Source: Lepturacanthus savala
Lineage: Eukaryota; Chordata; Actinopteri; Scombriformes; Trichiuridae
NCBI GenBank assembly: GCA_030544235.1
Contig: CM060477.1
Span: 22,403,934-22,467,933 of the forward strand
DNA: 64,000 bases
Direction of reading: 5' to 3'
Part shown: one piece after another, positions 1 to 11,068 of the stretch
How positions within the stretch are numbered: the stretch's first letter is position 1
Layout of the letters: each line of letters opens with the position of its first letter
Notes under the pieces: generated by a model
The model's database searches: none
What the model saw: only the letters and a program-made list of their open reading frames with translations
Told to the model about the DNA's origin: nothing
Translations under genes and position numbers: made by a program

Positions 1-495
1 TCACATGATACAAAACAGCACGTCTGTATTCTTTATGTCATTATACAGGGGCATTAGATGTTGCACCATACTGAGCCTTGAGCATCATTTTCTACCCAAG
101 TATTAAACGGATGATAATGATGGATGAGTTTACTTTCAAATAAATACTCACAGTTGTGAGTATTTTGAGAGGTTTTGTTTCAGATTAACAATAAAACTTC
201 CTGTTTATGGAGGACACTCCAGTTTTGTGATAATTTAAGTTAGTATATTCTTTAAAAAAAGAGAGAGAAATGTTACTTATTTAAGTCACATATAACAAAA
301 GAACGTTATTTTGATTTAGTATTTATACTATTTTGGTAACTTATTTATGTTCCAAGAAAACATATTCACATATTCAGTCATAAACACTTCAGACAGTTAC
401 CAATGCCTAAAAAGGAAATTTGTTGATGGAATATTTTTTAAAACCGAGATTTCATGAGAATGAATCTATTAGGTACTTCTTACTTTCCCAACTAT

Positions 496-800
496 AAAAG
501 GGGTTCAATTTTTTGCAGGATGGTGCTCCATCGCATACTTTCATCTCTACATCAAAGTTCCTCAAAGGGGAAGAAGATTAAGCTGCTCCACAACTGGCCA
601 GCCCAGTCACCAGACATGAACAGCATTGAGCATGCCTGGGGTAGAATGAAAAAGGAAGCATGGAAGATGAAACCAAAGAATCTCAATGAACTCCAGCATG
701 TAAGACTGCTTTCTTTGCTATTCCTGATGACTTCATCAATGAATTGCACTATTCAGCCTGGAATGTCATCATTTTAGGGGCAAGACCACTTGGCCTTTTG
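496..800 (+). pseudogene. Tc1/mariner-type transposase fragment (C-terminal DDE region), frameshifted
   Basis: One frame reads 'FLQDGAPSHTF', the block holding the second catalytic Asp. After a frameshift near 570 the next reads NWPAQSPDMNSIEHAWGRMK then 'PKNLNELQ', the block with the catalytic Glu (codon 628-630). The Asp and Glu codons are about 36 residues apart, as expected for the Tc1/mariner superfamily. A further shift gives 'IPDDFINELHYSAWNV'. No TIRs or TA ends are visible, so this is an old dead fragment. Confidence 0.75.
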
Positions 801-2879
801 TGTTGTCACTTTTTTGAGGCCACAAGGGCCAAAATCAGGGCACCAAAGCCATAAATTACTGTAAAACAATGGTTTAACATTTGTTCTTGATCAAGGAATA
901 ATATTGAGGAAATTAAGTGAACTAAATAGAAGAAGAAGAAGAAGAAGAAGAAGAAAAGTTTTATTTTGAAGTTGTTACAGTTAATATGCACTACATTTTT
1001 TTCAATTTACTTTTACCATTATTTCATTATGGAAAAAAAAAACAATATTTCAATACGAAATAATAGAAAAGAAAATATTAAACTAACATGTTGTATATCT
1101 GTTATGACATTAATGGATAGTATTTCATTTGCATTTAGAATGATGATAATGGACTTCTGCTTACCTTTTCCATGTGCACCTCTGTGATGTGTACGCCAAC
1201 AGACAGTTCTTCTTCCCAAGTGTCTTTGCGAAGGAGCGTTAATAGCGATATCTCGTGGTCAGCTGCTTTGATTTTTCCTGCCTACCTATGCAAACTTGAT
1301 TGTTTCAATTTATGTCAGCATGAATAAATCAATTGAATGTTTAGTTGTTTGATTTCATGTAAACCCAACATGATTTAATCATTTTGGAAACATTAAATTA
1401 TAGCTTAAATTATACATGTTACACTTAATTCAATGCAACAGCCCACCAGTTTGCTTATTTTGAATGCAGTTGGTAAAATTGTGCTCAAGCTCATCTGAAT
1501 GATGAGACGATGATGAAAAATGATTTTCAACAGAACAATAATCATAATAATAATACTGATGATGTGCAGAAATCAAAAATATCCAGAAATAAATCAATGC
1601 AAGATTTGAGGATTATAGATGAACGGAAGATGCTGCGAATAACAGCTGCTGTGTGGGATGAAAGAAAATAAAGTAGCTGAGCTTTCTCACATTCAGTTGT
1701 TCAGTTAACACTGTTTATTATGTTATAGCTCATTTGTACATGTACATGTATTCTGTTTATTTATCAGCCTGCATAGCTGATTGCGTCTGTGCTGCCTCAC
1801 TGCTTCAAAGTCCAAATCTGGCTCTGTTTACCCTTCAGCATTTGGATTTTCACTCCATGTCACCTGAGTCTTTGATATTATCCTGTCGAGTGATTGTAGA
1901 GAATCGTAAGCAGGAAGCAGTGAGCTACAAATTCTCCAAAGCTAGCAGAGGAGTTAAGGGGAATTTTACTGCAAGTTAAGGGACGTTTTATTGCATAAGA
2001 ATAGGAATAAATTCATCCAAAGAGACAAGTCAGATCGACCTTTTCTTTCATTCAGAGATGCATATTTTTTGGCTGCCAACAACACACTAAAGCCCGTACC
2101 TTTGCTTCTTCTGTTATAACTATAACAGAATTGGTGGGTATCTGTACATTAAAAAGGTCAAAGAATCCAAAAAACAGGAATCACATCTAAACATTTAATT
2201 GCTTTATCCATACCAAGAACAACTAAATGTGCAATATGAAAAGTATTTTGGATGCAAAAGTTATGAAAATTCACAACTATATTTACAGTTATATTGGGAC
2301 ACAATGACCAGGTTTTACATGGAGACAAGTGTTTCTGATCAGCCGTATTATATATGTATGTTTATCTTTATTATCAGAAACTTGGAAGGACCATCTTGAA
2401 AAAAAAAGTGTATATCTCTAAACAAAGGGTGATCTGGCTTGTCTCTTTGTATAAATTTATGACTATGACTCTAAGGTACTTGTAGTAAAAACTCATTTTA
2501 GTCTCTTACCTCCTCTGCTAAATTCTTGTTTTCTTACTGAAACCATCAGTGTTCATGTTTTCCTCAGCTCTGCTGTGTAGGAGGTTTTTATGTCTTGTTC
2601 ATGCTCCTGTTTATCTGTTTTACTGACTGAAAACCAGCTGTGAGGCAGCAGGAGGAAGGAAGAAGAGCCAAAGCAAACACAGCCCATTACCAGAGGAGCT
2701 TAGATTGGTCTGATGGGAGCTGTTTCATGATTAAACCTGCCAAAGTGTGAAAGTTTCAGTGGATGGGACAGCTAAACTCCTTCAGCCAATCAGTGGAGCG
2801 AGTACAATATCTTCCTAAGTTACTTTGTACTACTATGTTTACAACTATCTTATAAAATTTGCATGTGGTTGAGATTTAA
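781..2879. other. Unannotated intronic stretch
   Basis: AT-rich sequence with a (GAA)n run at 929-955. No convincing exon or transposon is recognised. The stretch 2560-2760 is less AT-rich and unexplained. Confidence 0.5.
929..955 (+). repeat. (GAA)n microsatellite
   Basis: About nine AGA/GAA units without interruption. Confidence 0.9.
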
Positions 2880-4418
2880 AGGTGGAGTGGGTGATTCTTT
2901 TTTGTAGCATTTTTTAAAATATTGCCTGAAAACCTTTTCACATTCCCACTGCACACACTAAAATAGAATGTTTGCAAAAAACTCGAAACATTTTGGTCCG
3001 GTCTAGAGGGTGTATTCAGAGGAAAACTCTGACCTCTGTACTGATCATCTTTACATTTATTGGCTGTCTAATACGTCCATCAAATATCTATGCACACACC
3101 CCCACCCCTCCCTTCCCAACGGCTCCCCGCTCCACCCCCCTCCCCCTCCCACTCGACCCCTCCCCCCATTTTGTGCGTTCACTGTGTCGTCGTCACTCGA
3201 CCCCCCACAGCTCTGGCAATCAGGTGAGCAGACACAGCTTCGAAAGCCAACATTCAAGTTAGCTTGCACAGATATATCGTTGCAACAATGGCAGAGAAGA
3301 AGATGTTGACTGGCAGCAAAACCAAGGGGAAAACTGTTCTTGAAAAAGCAACAGCCATGCGGAAGCTAACAGAAGAACGAAACAGGACAAGAGTGCGGCA
3401 CGGCTCGGCTTTCCAGCACTGGCGCCAGCTAAAAAGTGAGAAGGGGCTCCAGACGGATGCCAAAGTCGCCGAACTTATACTGGATATGTAAGATGTTGTC
3501 TTCTAATTACATAATATTTTGACATACTGGTCGGTTACGGGTATTGTAGGCCTATTCAACCAGTCAGTGAGAAAATGAAAGATGATGACAAACTTATTGT
3601 CAATCGAGTGACATAAGCATAATTCCAGCATGTTTCGCTAAGCTACCTACTCTGTCAACTACAAGGCTAAGCTAAGTCTGAGCTTGAGCTCTCGTCATGA
3701 AAACTCTAAATACAAAAATAACACGTGAACAATACTGTGATAATGTAATTTGATTATCGCAAATTTATGGTGACTACAACAGAAAGGTGCCTTTATCCCA
3801 GAGATACCCCATACCCCTGTGTGAGTCGTTCCGTTTGTTGCCTGTGAAATAAAGCGCCCGCAAGTAAATAAGTCAGTAACATAAATCATTCAAATTCAGG
3901 TATGTGGTAGGCTACTACGGGCAAATGCATACTACTTATAAAATAATCCATGTCTGTGACTGTAACCTCTGATGGCTGGCTAGGGACACGATACAGCAGG
4001 CTACGTACATCGTGTCATTACTGCAATAACAAAGTAATTGACACACGTATCCAATCAACTAGTGGAAATCTAACAGATACTCTAGTTTGAATTTTATGTC
4101 AATATTCTTGAAATTACAATAATGAAAGACTGTTTACGTTCATTACGATGTTCACAAATCTTGTGAAGACGACATTGCTTGAAGTTAGCAAAGCGGTCAC
4201 TGTCTGTCATGCTATTGGCGTGAATGCTCGTGAACTCCTGTGACCCCTCGAGAGTGTGCGCGTTCATGTATCCATGAATCGTGAAAGCGTGGTTTCGAGG
4301 GGTGAGCTGAAGAGGAGGAGGCCGAGCCTTTGGGAGGAGGGGAGGGAGTGTATATTTTCAAAATCTCATTTGTGTTGAATAGCTGTAACCGTTTTTTCCA
4401 AGATCTCCCACTCCACCT
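2880..4418 (+). mobile_element. 1.54-kb DNA transposon-like element with TIRs and TTAA target duplications
   Basis: The left end is TTAA (2876-2879) followed by AGGTGGAGTGGGTGAT. The right end is the reverse complement, AGGTGGAGTGGGAGAT, followed by TTAA (4419-4422). A TTAA target duplication is typical of the piggyBac and Kolobok superfamilies. No transposase catalytic region is seen, so this copy is non-autonomous. It carries one first-exon-like ORF (3288-3487). The last 250 bp contain GC-rich purine sequence. Confidence 0.7.
3288..3491 (+). CDS. Short ORF or first exon inside the TTAA element (unknown function)
   Basis: ATG at 3288 lies in a good context (ACAATGG). The frame encodes a Lys/Arg-rich peptide with 'AFQHWRQLKSEKGLQTDAKV' then 'AELILD'. 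It reaches a stop at 3489-3491, or a splice donor GTAAGA at 3488 within the same codons, which suggests a first exon. I have seen similar peptides ('F.RWR.L...GLKTD...A..LLD') at the N-terminus of many uncharacterised fish gene models, probably from this same element. No function can be given. CpG-rich sequence upstream could act as a promoter, which is inference. Confidence 0.4.
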   Translation: MAEKKMLTGSKTKGKTVLEKATAMRKLTEERNRTRVRHGSAFQHWRQLKSEKGLQTDAKVAELILDM

Positions 4419-4422
4419 TTAA

Positions 4423-5135
4423 CGAATCAACATTATAACAAAAGTTAAAATGAACTCCACCTTGGCCACAAAAGACATAGAAATACTGGTGACCATTGTA
4501 TGTGTTAGCAATAAAAATCTATTTTAAAGAAGACAATCCCATTGGAAATTGTGAGAGCTGGGTCTTGCCTCTTGCCCGTTAGGACTGTGCTGGAGTCTCA
4601 TACAAGCCCTTAATCACTCTTGCCATGTTTGTGGAGTGTGGGACCTTCAGATGCAAAATTACTGATAAAATAACATTAGCTTTCAACACGAGAGACTACC
4701 AAGCTGTGCAGTTACCATGGTGACTAACTATTTCGGCTACTGGGTCTTTGAAGTCAATGACACCACCAACTGTCACTAAAGCCTGGTTTATCATCTACCT
4801 ATGGCATCACAGATCCCTATGCTGTAGACTGGCATGCACCTCCAAAAAATCCTAAGTACATACACAAACACAAGACACAAACCAGAGGGGCTGTAAATGG
4901 TGCAGCTCAGCCATGGTGGTCGTATATGTCCTCCACAAATGGCTTTTCTGTTGTTTGCGCTTCAACATTTACAATAAAAGCATTTGCTCTTTGATATCGA
5001 TGAGCTCCAAACACATGCACTCCATCCTGGTTGTACGAAGGAGTATTAGAGCCAGGCAAAAAAAAGTCTGGTGCCATATGTCTGTAATATGTGTTGTTTA
5101 AGGGGATATGTTTTTGGAAGCAAGGATTCTTCAGA
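4423..5135. other. Unannotated stretch with an unrecognised minus-strand open frame
   Basis: The minus strand at 5188-4907 stays open for about 93 codons, ending in a peptide with 'VEDIYDHHG'. It has no good ATG at its start and no clear splice sites. The rest shows nothing recognisable. Confidence 0.3.
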
Positions 5136-5216
5136 GCAATGCATTCCTTCAACGCAGAACTTTGCATTTGCAGAACTTTGCAACGCAATCATTCCTTCAA
5201 TGCAGAACTTTGAATG
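5136..5216 (+). repeat. Small tandem duplication (period about 48 bp)
   Basis: The phrase CATTCCTTCAAYGCAGAACT occurs at about 5139 and 5187, with a shorter 'GCAGAACTTTG' between them. Confidence 0.7.
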
Positions 5217-5369
5217 CTTTGCGAACTCCTGCTCATAAATCAAAAAACATAATTTGAATAAGCTCAATTAATCCTCCAGAGTACCCCAGTCACTCTGATA
5301 TACTTTTTTGTGTGTAACTTCAAATATGTGATCTCTGCTATTGGAAGCTATTGGAAATGGGAACGTTGG

Positions 5370-5458
5370 CCAGGAACATGAAGCAGACATGTGGAGTAAT
5401 AATGGATGGGGACATGGAGCAGGACCATGGACCAGGAACATAGACCAGGAACATGTCG
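5370..5458 (+). repeat. Degenerate 12-bp minisatellite
   Basis: Units resembling GACCAGGAACAT recur four to six times with drift. Confidence 0.6.
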
Positions 5459-6351
5459 TGGCCTGTGTGGGAGATGGAGACGCTGCTGTGCGTGTTCATG
5501 TGGATGAGTTCGTCAGGGCAGTTTTACACGTGTGCCGAATCCAGCCAAGTTAAGTCTTGATGAATACACAAACGTGCCTGAAATCAAACCAAGTTGAGCA
5601 ATACTAAGCTGCGGTGAATTAAGATGGTTCTTATCAGGGTGCTTAACAGTGGAGCTTGTGATATAAGAATGTGTAAGCAATGTTTATGTAATTACTCCTC
5701 ACCACCAGCAGAGACAGACAAAGTCTTGCAGTGCAGCTTTAAGGCAAATATGGACTATTCACAGTGTTCTGCTTAGTCTTAAAGGTGAATTCTCACTCCT
5801 AAAAGATGGTTCCAGTGTAATGGAAAGAAAAATGCTCTGCCACTATTAAAACAAAACAAGTGAGTTAACAGATGTTCTTCGCTTATCTAGAAAAGAAATT
5901 GCCAAAAAAATGTCTTCTGTGTTGATTCACCTTATAAAGAAGACTTCTATACATAATCATAAAGCTCTATTTTACACACATAAGTAGATGTGGAATCTTG
6001 ATTATTCTCCTTTTTTAGTAAAATGTCCTACAGATGAACTCAACTCAGTTCTATGTGATCCTTATCATATAGGAAGTGAATTATATGAGAGTTGGCTTTA
6101 CTCTATGCAGATTCCCTTTTCTCAACTAGACATTTCCAATATACTCTGAACAATTAACAATGTCATAGATGCAAGATACACTCTGAGTTTCTGAGACTCA
6201 AGACAACTTCAAAGGAAATCATATACATTACATGTGGTGTATAAACCATTTGTAGGATGTTCTTTCAGCATACCACTCTGTTTTTATATTTTAACTAATG
6301 AACTAATAAGAGCATCCACTGCCAGAAAATGTCCATCACTGTTTCCCAAAG
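5459..6351. other. Unannotated intronic stretch
   Basis: AT-rich. The phrase 'CTCTGAACAATTA.AATG.CAT..ATGCAAGAT' appears near 6140 and again near 6700, so this may be an old dispersed duplication. Nothing else is recognised. Confidence 0.4.
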
Positions 6352-6515
6352 CTGACGATTCCAACCTAAAATGTCTTTTTTGTCCACACCAACAGCCCAT
6401 AACCCAAATATCAACGGTTTACTGAGATTAAAGAAACCAGAAAATAATCAGATATGAGAAGCTGGAAGCAGAGAATTTGGCCATTTTCTCCTTAAAAATG
6501 GCTCAAATGGATTAA
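6352..6515 (-). mobile_element. Partial MITE of the 'GTTAGTTGCAGC' family
   Basis: The reverse complement matches the body of the copies at 51.5, 54.3 and 57.7 kb ('TCTGGTTTCTTTA.TCT', 'GTGGACTGTTGG' and relatives). The ends are lost. Confidence 0.6.
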
Positions 6516-7041
6516 TTTATTATGTGATGCGTGATCTCTAAATGTGTTCGTAAACGTCCTGCTTACCACTGAAAATAATTCAGACTAATGGTGATAGATT
6601 TCTGTTAGAAAGCTAAATTTCAGATCTTAGATATTTGAAAAGCCTCTCTCCAAGCCCCGCTGCATGCAGGCGCCTCTTCTCAACTAAATTCAATTTACTC
6701 TGAACAATTAAAAATGAATAGGTCATGGATGCAAGATGCACTTAGTTTTAGTTTATGAAACTAAGCAATTCTGCAGGAAATCATACACCTTATATATCTC
6801 TTATTAGGGATGTTCTTTCAGTACACTAGTCTCCTTCAGCTGAACTTTGCCTCTCTGGAGACAGAACGGACACAGCTGCAGCAGAGATTCAGAGATTTGC
6901 TCACACACCTTCTTCTTTGACCCACAATGGAACCTCTGTTCACCTCCACTGTAAATAATCCTGAAGCTGTGGAGCCAGCTGCTGCCATTATTGCGATATA
7001 CCCCTCATCTCTGTTATCTCTGATCTGGAAGAGACCCGGAA

Positions 7042-7072
<31 letters not shown>
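7042..7072 (+). repeat. (GT)n microsatellite
   Basis: GT run with one GC variant, 200 bp downstream of the GALNT exon in gene direction. Confidence 0.9.
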
Positions 7073-7271
7073 ATTTTGTGTCCAGCTGCAGTTCACTGCC
7101 ATCACTGTAGTCATTTTTTGTCATCTGACATCTAAAAAGATTTTTGGAGGTAAATCTATGTCCGTATCTCATTAAGAAAGGGTGGTCTCCAGGGTGTAGG
7201 TATTTGAGGGATGACCCCAAAGGATGAGCTAAATGAGTATGCGTTTGTGTGTATGTGTTTGTTGTGCTCAC

Positions 7272-7339
7272 CATCGTCGCTGTAGTCGTCCACAAGTATG
7301 ATCTCGTGGATGAGGTGAATCGGAGTTCGGTTTAAAACA
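7272..7339 (-). CDS. galnt14: Internal exon of a polypeptide N-acetylgalactosaminyltransferase (GALNT14-like)
   Basis: The enzyme is a Golgi type II membrane glycosyltransferase (GT27, GT-A fold) that moves GalNAc from UDP-GalNAc to Ser/Thr and so starts mucin-type O-glycosylation. This 68-bp exon reads VLNRTPIHLIHEIILVDDYS and then DD. The 'EIILVDD' strand is a GT27 hallmark whose Asp contacts the UDP part of the donor. On the minus strand the exon is preceded by a pyrimidine-rich tract ending in CCAG and followed by GTGAGC. It begins with the last base of a split codon (phase 2) and ends one base into the next codon (phase 1). The AG left by the upstream exon at 21717-21815 plus the first base T makes Ser, so the two exons join in frame. 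Membership of the GALNT family is near certain. Assignment to GALNT14 rather than GALNT16 or GALNT2 rests on remembered similarity ('LRS.LNRTP.HLI.EIILVDD'). The next exon, which should continue 'D/E-D-C', is not visible between 1 and 7271. Confidence 0.86.
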
Positions 7340-7436
7340 CTGGAGGGAAAACAGACAAAATAAAATGCATAAACATAAGTAAACAGCAGGTGCAATAAAC
7401 AGAAAGCTGACGAGTAAATGGCTACCTGGACACAAA

Positions 7437-7454
7437 CACACACACACACACACA
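7437..7454 (+). repeat. (CA)n microsatellite
   Basis: Short CA run about 100 bp upstream of the GALNT acceptor in gene direction. Confidence 0.85.
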
Positions 7455-7703
7455 TATAATGAATCCATTATGTACGCACTGCACACCATACGAAACAACA
7501 TATTGAAAATGTCAACCCAAATTCCCCGTTATGAAAATGTATGACGTGTCGCCTCTAAAAAAACTATTTCATTAAAGAGGAAGATTGAAACATAAAAAAT
7601 TCATAACTTTTACTGCAGGAAAATGAGAAATGGGTTTTGTTCTGGGTGGTTCTGCTCCGCTTTCTACTCCTCAGTATCCTCCATGTTTATCGTTCACTAC
7701 AGG

Positions 7704-8077
<374 letters not shown>

Positions 8078-8175
8078 GTGAGGCTTAACCTCCCTCCAGT
8101 AGCTGAGGGAGCAGCTATCTCAAGCTCACAGAAAATATTATCAGTGCTGACAAGCTGCAAGTCAGCTGCCACAGA

Positions 8176-8594
8176 GCAGCAGCTCTATATCTACAGCAGC
8201 TCCATGTCTGCAGCAGCTCGACGTCTGCAGCAGCTCTATATCTACAGCAGCTCGACGTCTGCAGCAGCTCGACGTCTGCAGCAGCTCGACGTCTGCAGCA
8301 GCTCGACGTCTGCAGCAGCTCGACGTCTGCAGCAGCTCGACGTCTGCAGCAGCTCTACGTCTGCAGCAGCTCTACGTCTGCAGCAGCTCGACGTCTGCAG
8401 CAGCTCTACGTCTGCAGCAGCTCTACGTCTGCAGCAGCTCTAAGTCTGCAGCAGCTCTCTATCTGCAGCAGCTCGACATCTGCAGCAGCTCGACATCTGC
8501 AGCAGCTCTATATCTGCAGCAGCTCGACATCTGCAGCAGCTCTACATCTGCAGCAGCTCTACATCTGCTGCAGCTCAACATCTGCTGCAGCTCT
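8176..8594 (+). repeat. 17-bp minisatellite, about 25 copies
   Basis: The unit is AGCTCGACGTCTGCAGC with single-base variants (CTCGACGTC, CTCTACGTC, CTCGACATC, CTCTATATC). The unit has no stop codon in several frames, so open frames run through both strands, but these are not genes. Central units keep two CpGs. Outer units show CpG-to-TpG/CpA type changes. Confidence 0.93.
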
Positions 8595-8595
8595 A

Positions 8596-8619
8596 GTGTG
8601 TGTGTGCGCACGCGCACAC
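8596..8619 (+). other. Alternating purine-pyrimidine run (Z-DNA candidate)
   Basis: GTGTGTGTGTGCGCACGCGC followed by ACAC alternates strictly R-Y for 24 bp and is nearly self-complementary. Confidence 0.6.
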
Positions 8620-8810
8620 CCCGCTGCCTGGCAGTGAATGGTGCTGATGCTAAATTGTCACTGCTGTACGACAGCCAGGGTGAGGGGTTTAATACCCGCA
8701 AGGGATGCTCAGTGTATGCCTGAGTATGTGTGTGAGATTGTGTGTGTCTGTGTGTGTTTGTATGTATGTGTGTGTGGGGATCGAGAATCACTGTAAAGAG
8801 TATTCACCAC

Positions 8811-8906
8811 CACAGTTTTTTAGTATCAACAGCTGCTGCCATTAAGTAGTTGACTGTTGAGTATCGGTTCAGACATTATCAATAACATGATCAATGAATC
8901 TGCTCC
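8811..8906 (+). repeat. Dispersed repeat, copy 1 (matches 59205-59290)
   Basis: It shares TTTTAGTATCAACAGCTGCT, 'GCCAT.AAG.AGT' and 'AATCAATAACATGATCAATGAA' (split by drift) with the 59-kb copy. Family unknown. Confidence 0.65.
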
Positions 8907-9773
8907 TGATGAAGTTGGTAAAAGTGTCTGATGGTGAATTGATGGATAAATACAGATTAAAACATTTAAACCCTAACAGACACAGAATGCACCAACACAC
9001 ATGTCATTTTAGAGAGAATCAGACAGACCAGACAGGAAGTCCTACCCAACTTATTTATAGAAATTATTCATTACACAAAAGAAATGTAATAGTTTTGCCT
9101 CTTCTAATGAATCAACTATATCTGCTCCTCTATAAAAAAAATAAGGGGAGCAAAGATTATGAAGAAAAAAGGACACGTCAGAATCGCAATTCTTACATGA
9201 ATCAATTTTTTTCTCCCACCCATAGTAGATGGGATAGATAGGCTGAAACTAGGTACTGTCCCTTTAAACCCCTGCAGTGACCAGTGTAAAAAGCCTTGAG
9301 CTCTAAGGCAGCACTGTTTATTGTTGCGTATCCAGGAAGCTGTAGTAGCTGCAGGTTTTGAACTCTATATATTATATCTTTGTCTCCACCTTCCTCCCTG
9401 GAAGTGTGATGTATACAATTCCTATTCCAGGTTTCAGGTCGTTGCTTTTTCTGCTGCAGAATGTATGCACTGTAATGCATGAATGTATTTACACCTTTAA
9501 GTTATGCTGTGAGTGTGATGCCTTCTGCTTGGCTGGTCCTGGTGAAAACGGCCTTTGTGTGTTTTTGTTTCTGTCGTACTGTAAATCAGCAGCAGAAGAG
9601 TTTTCCACTGACTGAGGGTCAGATTAGTTTCTGCTGCTGTTAGACCAATCTCCGCCTGATTGGTTCCTGACAGCCACTGCTTCCATCCTTCCCCTCCTGG
9701 AGTAATTCATCATTCCATTCTCAATGAGACTATATCCACATCCACCTCTCTATTCCTCCATCACTCCATCACT

Positions 9774-9774
<1 letters not shown>
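8907..9774. other. Unannotated stretch
   Basis: Mixed-composition intron. No TIRs, RT motifs or credible exon are seen. Confidence 0.4.

Positions 9775-9854
<80 letters not shown>
9775..9854 (+). repeat. (TATC)n tetranucleotide microsatellite
   Basis: About 20 perfect TCTA units. The 'LSIYLSIY' peptide frame is an artefact. Confidence 0.95.
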
Positions 9855-9856
<2 letters not shown>

Positions 9857-10714
9857 ATCTAACAGAAACATTAAAATTACTTTTGAATAATTTACTGTAT
9901 TAAGTGTCTCAAGCTATAAAAAATGGAATTGAGTAAACTATGCTTCTTTTGTTTCTCTATTTCAATTGGGAATCTAAACATGTATAAACAGCATACATAT
10001 TTCTCTTCTGTTTCACCCTTTGTTTGGAAATGATGTATGTAAAACTAAAAAAAAAACGCCCCACCTATTTAGCTTTGTTTTTTTTTTAAATGAAACTGCT
10101 CCTTCGTTGCACCTTCAATCTCCCTCTCTGACAGAAAAGCCTTTCCCAGCAGATCCTGCAGAAACTGTTCTTGGAAAGAAAACCTGATTCAGCCATTCAA
10201 TATGTCCTGTCAAACGCTGTGATGCATTATGCTATATATCAGAGACCAGTAAATACTGTCTCATCACAGCTGACCCACCGCTTACCCTCTCCAGTCTGGG
10301 ATTAGAGGGCTGCAGCTTGATCAGAGCTAATCTGGATGTTTTATATCTACATGCAGTAATTACTGTTGGCTGATTTATTTAGTGAAAGCAGCGCATCTCT
10401 CTGCAAATACACATACTGTATAATCTAAGCATCCATAGTATCTGAGACATATATCTGAGACATATATATATCAAAATGAGGGTCATAACTCTTAAGTTGA
10501 AAAAAGAATTACCTGAAACTTAAAAAAAAGATTTGAAACTGAAAAAAGTTGGAACTGTACTGGTTTGCATGAAAACAGAAAATATATTCAAATAAAAATA
10601 ATTATTTTCCCCCCCAAATTTCAACATCAAATCCTGGAATTTTACTTTAAAATCACTTTTTCAAATGAAAAAAACACATTACCCCAAACAAGCACAATCA
10701 TTTTGCTCCTTGCT
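9855..10714. other. Unannotated stretch, possible conserved non-coding block at 10100-10430
   Basis: The 10100-10430 part is repeat-free and of balanced composition, with 'GAGCTAATCTGGATG' and 'TGCAGTAATTACTGTTGGC'. This resembles a non-coding regulatory block, but conservation cannot be tested here. Confidence 0.25.
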
Positions 10715-10785
10715 ATTTTTTTTGCTTTTTTTCATAAATCTCTTAAACAACCTATTACCTGCCTAACACTAAAAAACATTCAATC
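10715..10785 (+). repeat. Left arm of a degenerate inverted repeat
   Basis: 'TTTCATAAATCTCTTAAACA' and the next 40 bp are similar to the reverse complement of 11104-11172. Peptide-level similarity ('FFHKSLKQ' versus 'FFHISLKQ') is also visible. Confidence 0.6.
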
Positions 10786-11068
10786 CTTTATAATTTTAAG
10801 CCTTTAAATGACAGTTTTTTTTTGTTTTTGTTTTTTTAATCTGATTATGAATTAACACAGATACACAACTCTTGGTTCCTCCTGATTCAAAATGTGTAAA
10901 ATATCACTACTTCTCTTCCAAATGAAATGCTGACATCACAGAATACATTGTTTTATACTGTAATGGTGGTTATAATGCAGGTCAATAGAAGGCTTCCAAA
11001 TGGAAAATCTGACAATACATGAAAATACTAATATAATCAAATTAATTTTGTTGCTAAACTTTAACATA

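Larger units (their letters stand above)
1..7271 (-). other. GALNT intron downstream of the 68-bp exon (open at window start)
   Basis: It begins with the donor GTGAGC at 7271 and runs to position 1 without a recognisable next exon. I see nothing in 1-450. Confidence 0.65.

Noticed and set aside
1..7271. The next GALNT exon
   Set aside because: Searched by eye for a minus-strand 'LPKVKCLRN..REG'-like stretch with splice sites; none found.
8176..8594. CRISPR-like array
   Set aside because: Units are contiguous with no spacers, and the genome is a vertebrate.
8078..8791. Open frames of 110-121 codons over the 17-bp minisatellite on both strands
   Set aside because: The unit has no stops in these frames, so the peptides repeat every 17 residues with no independent support.
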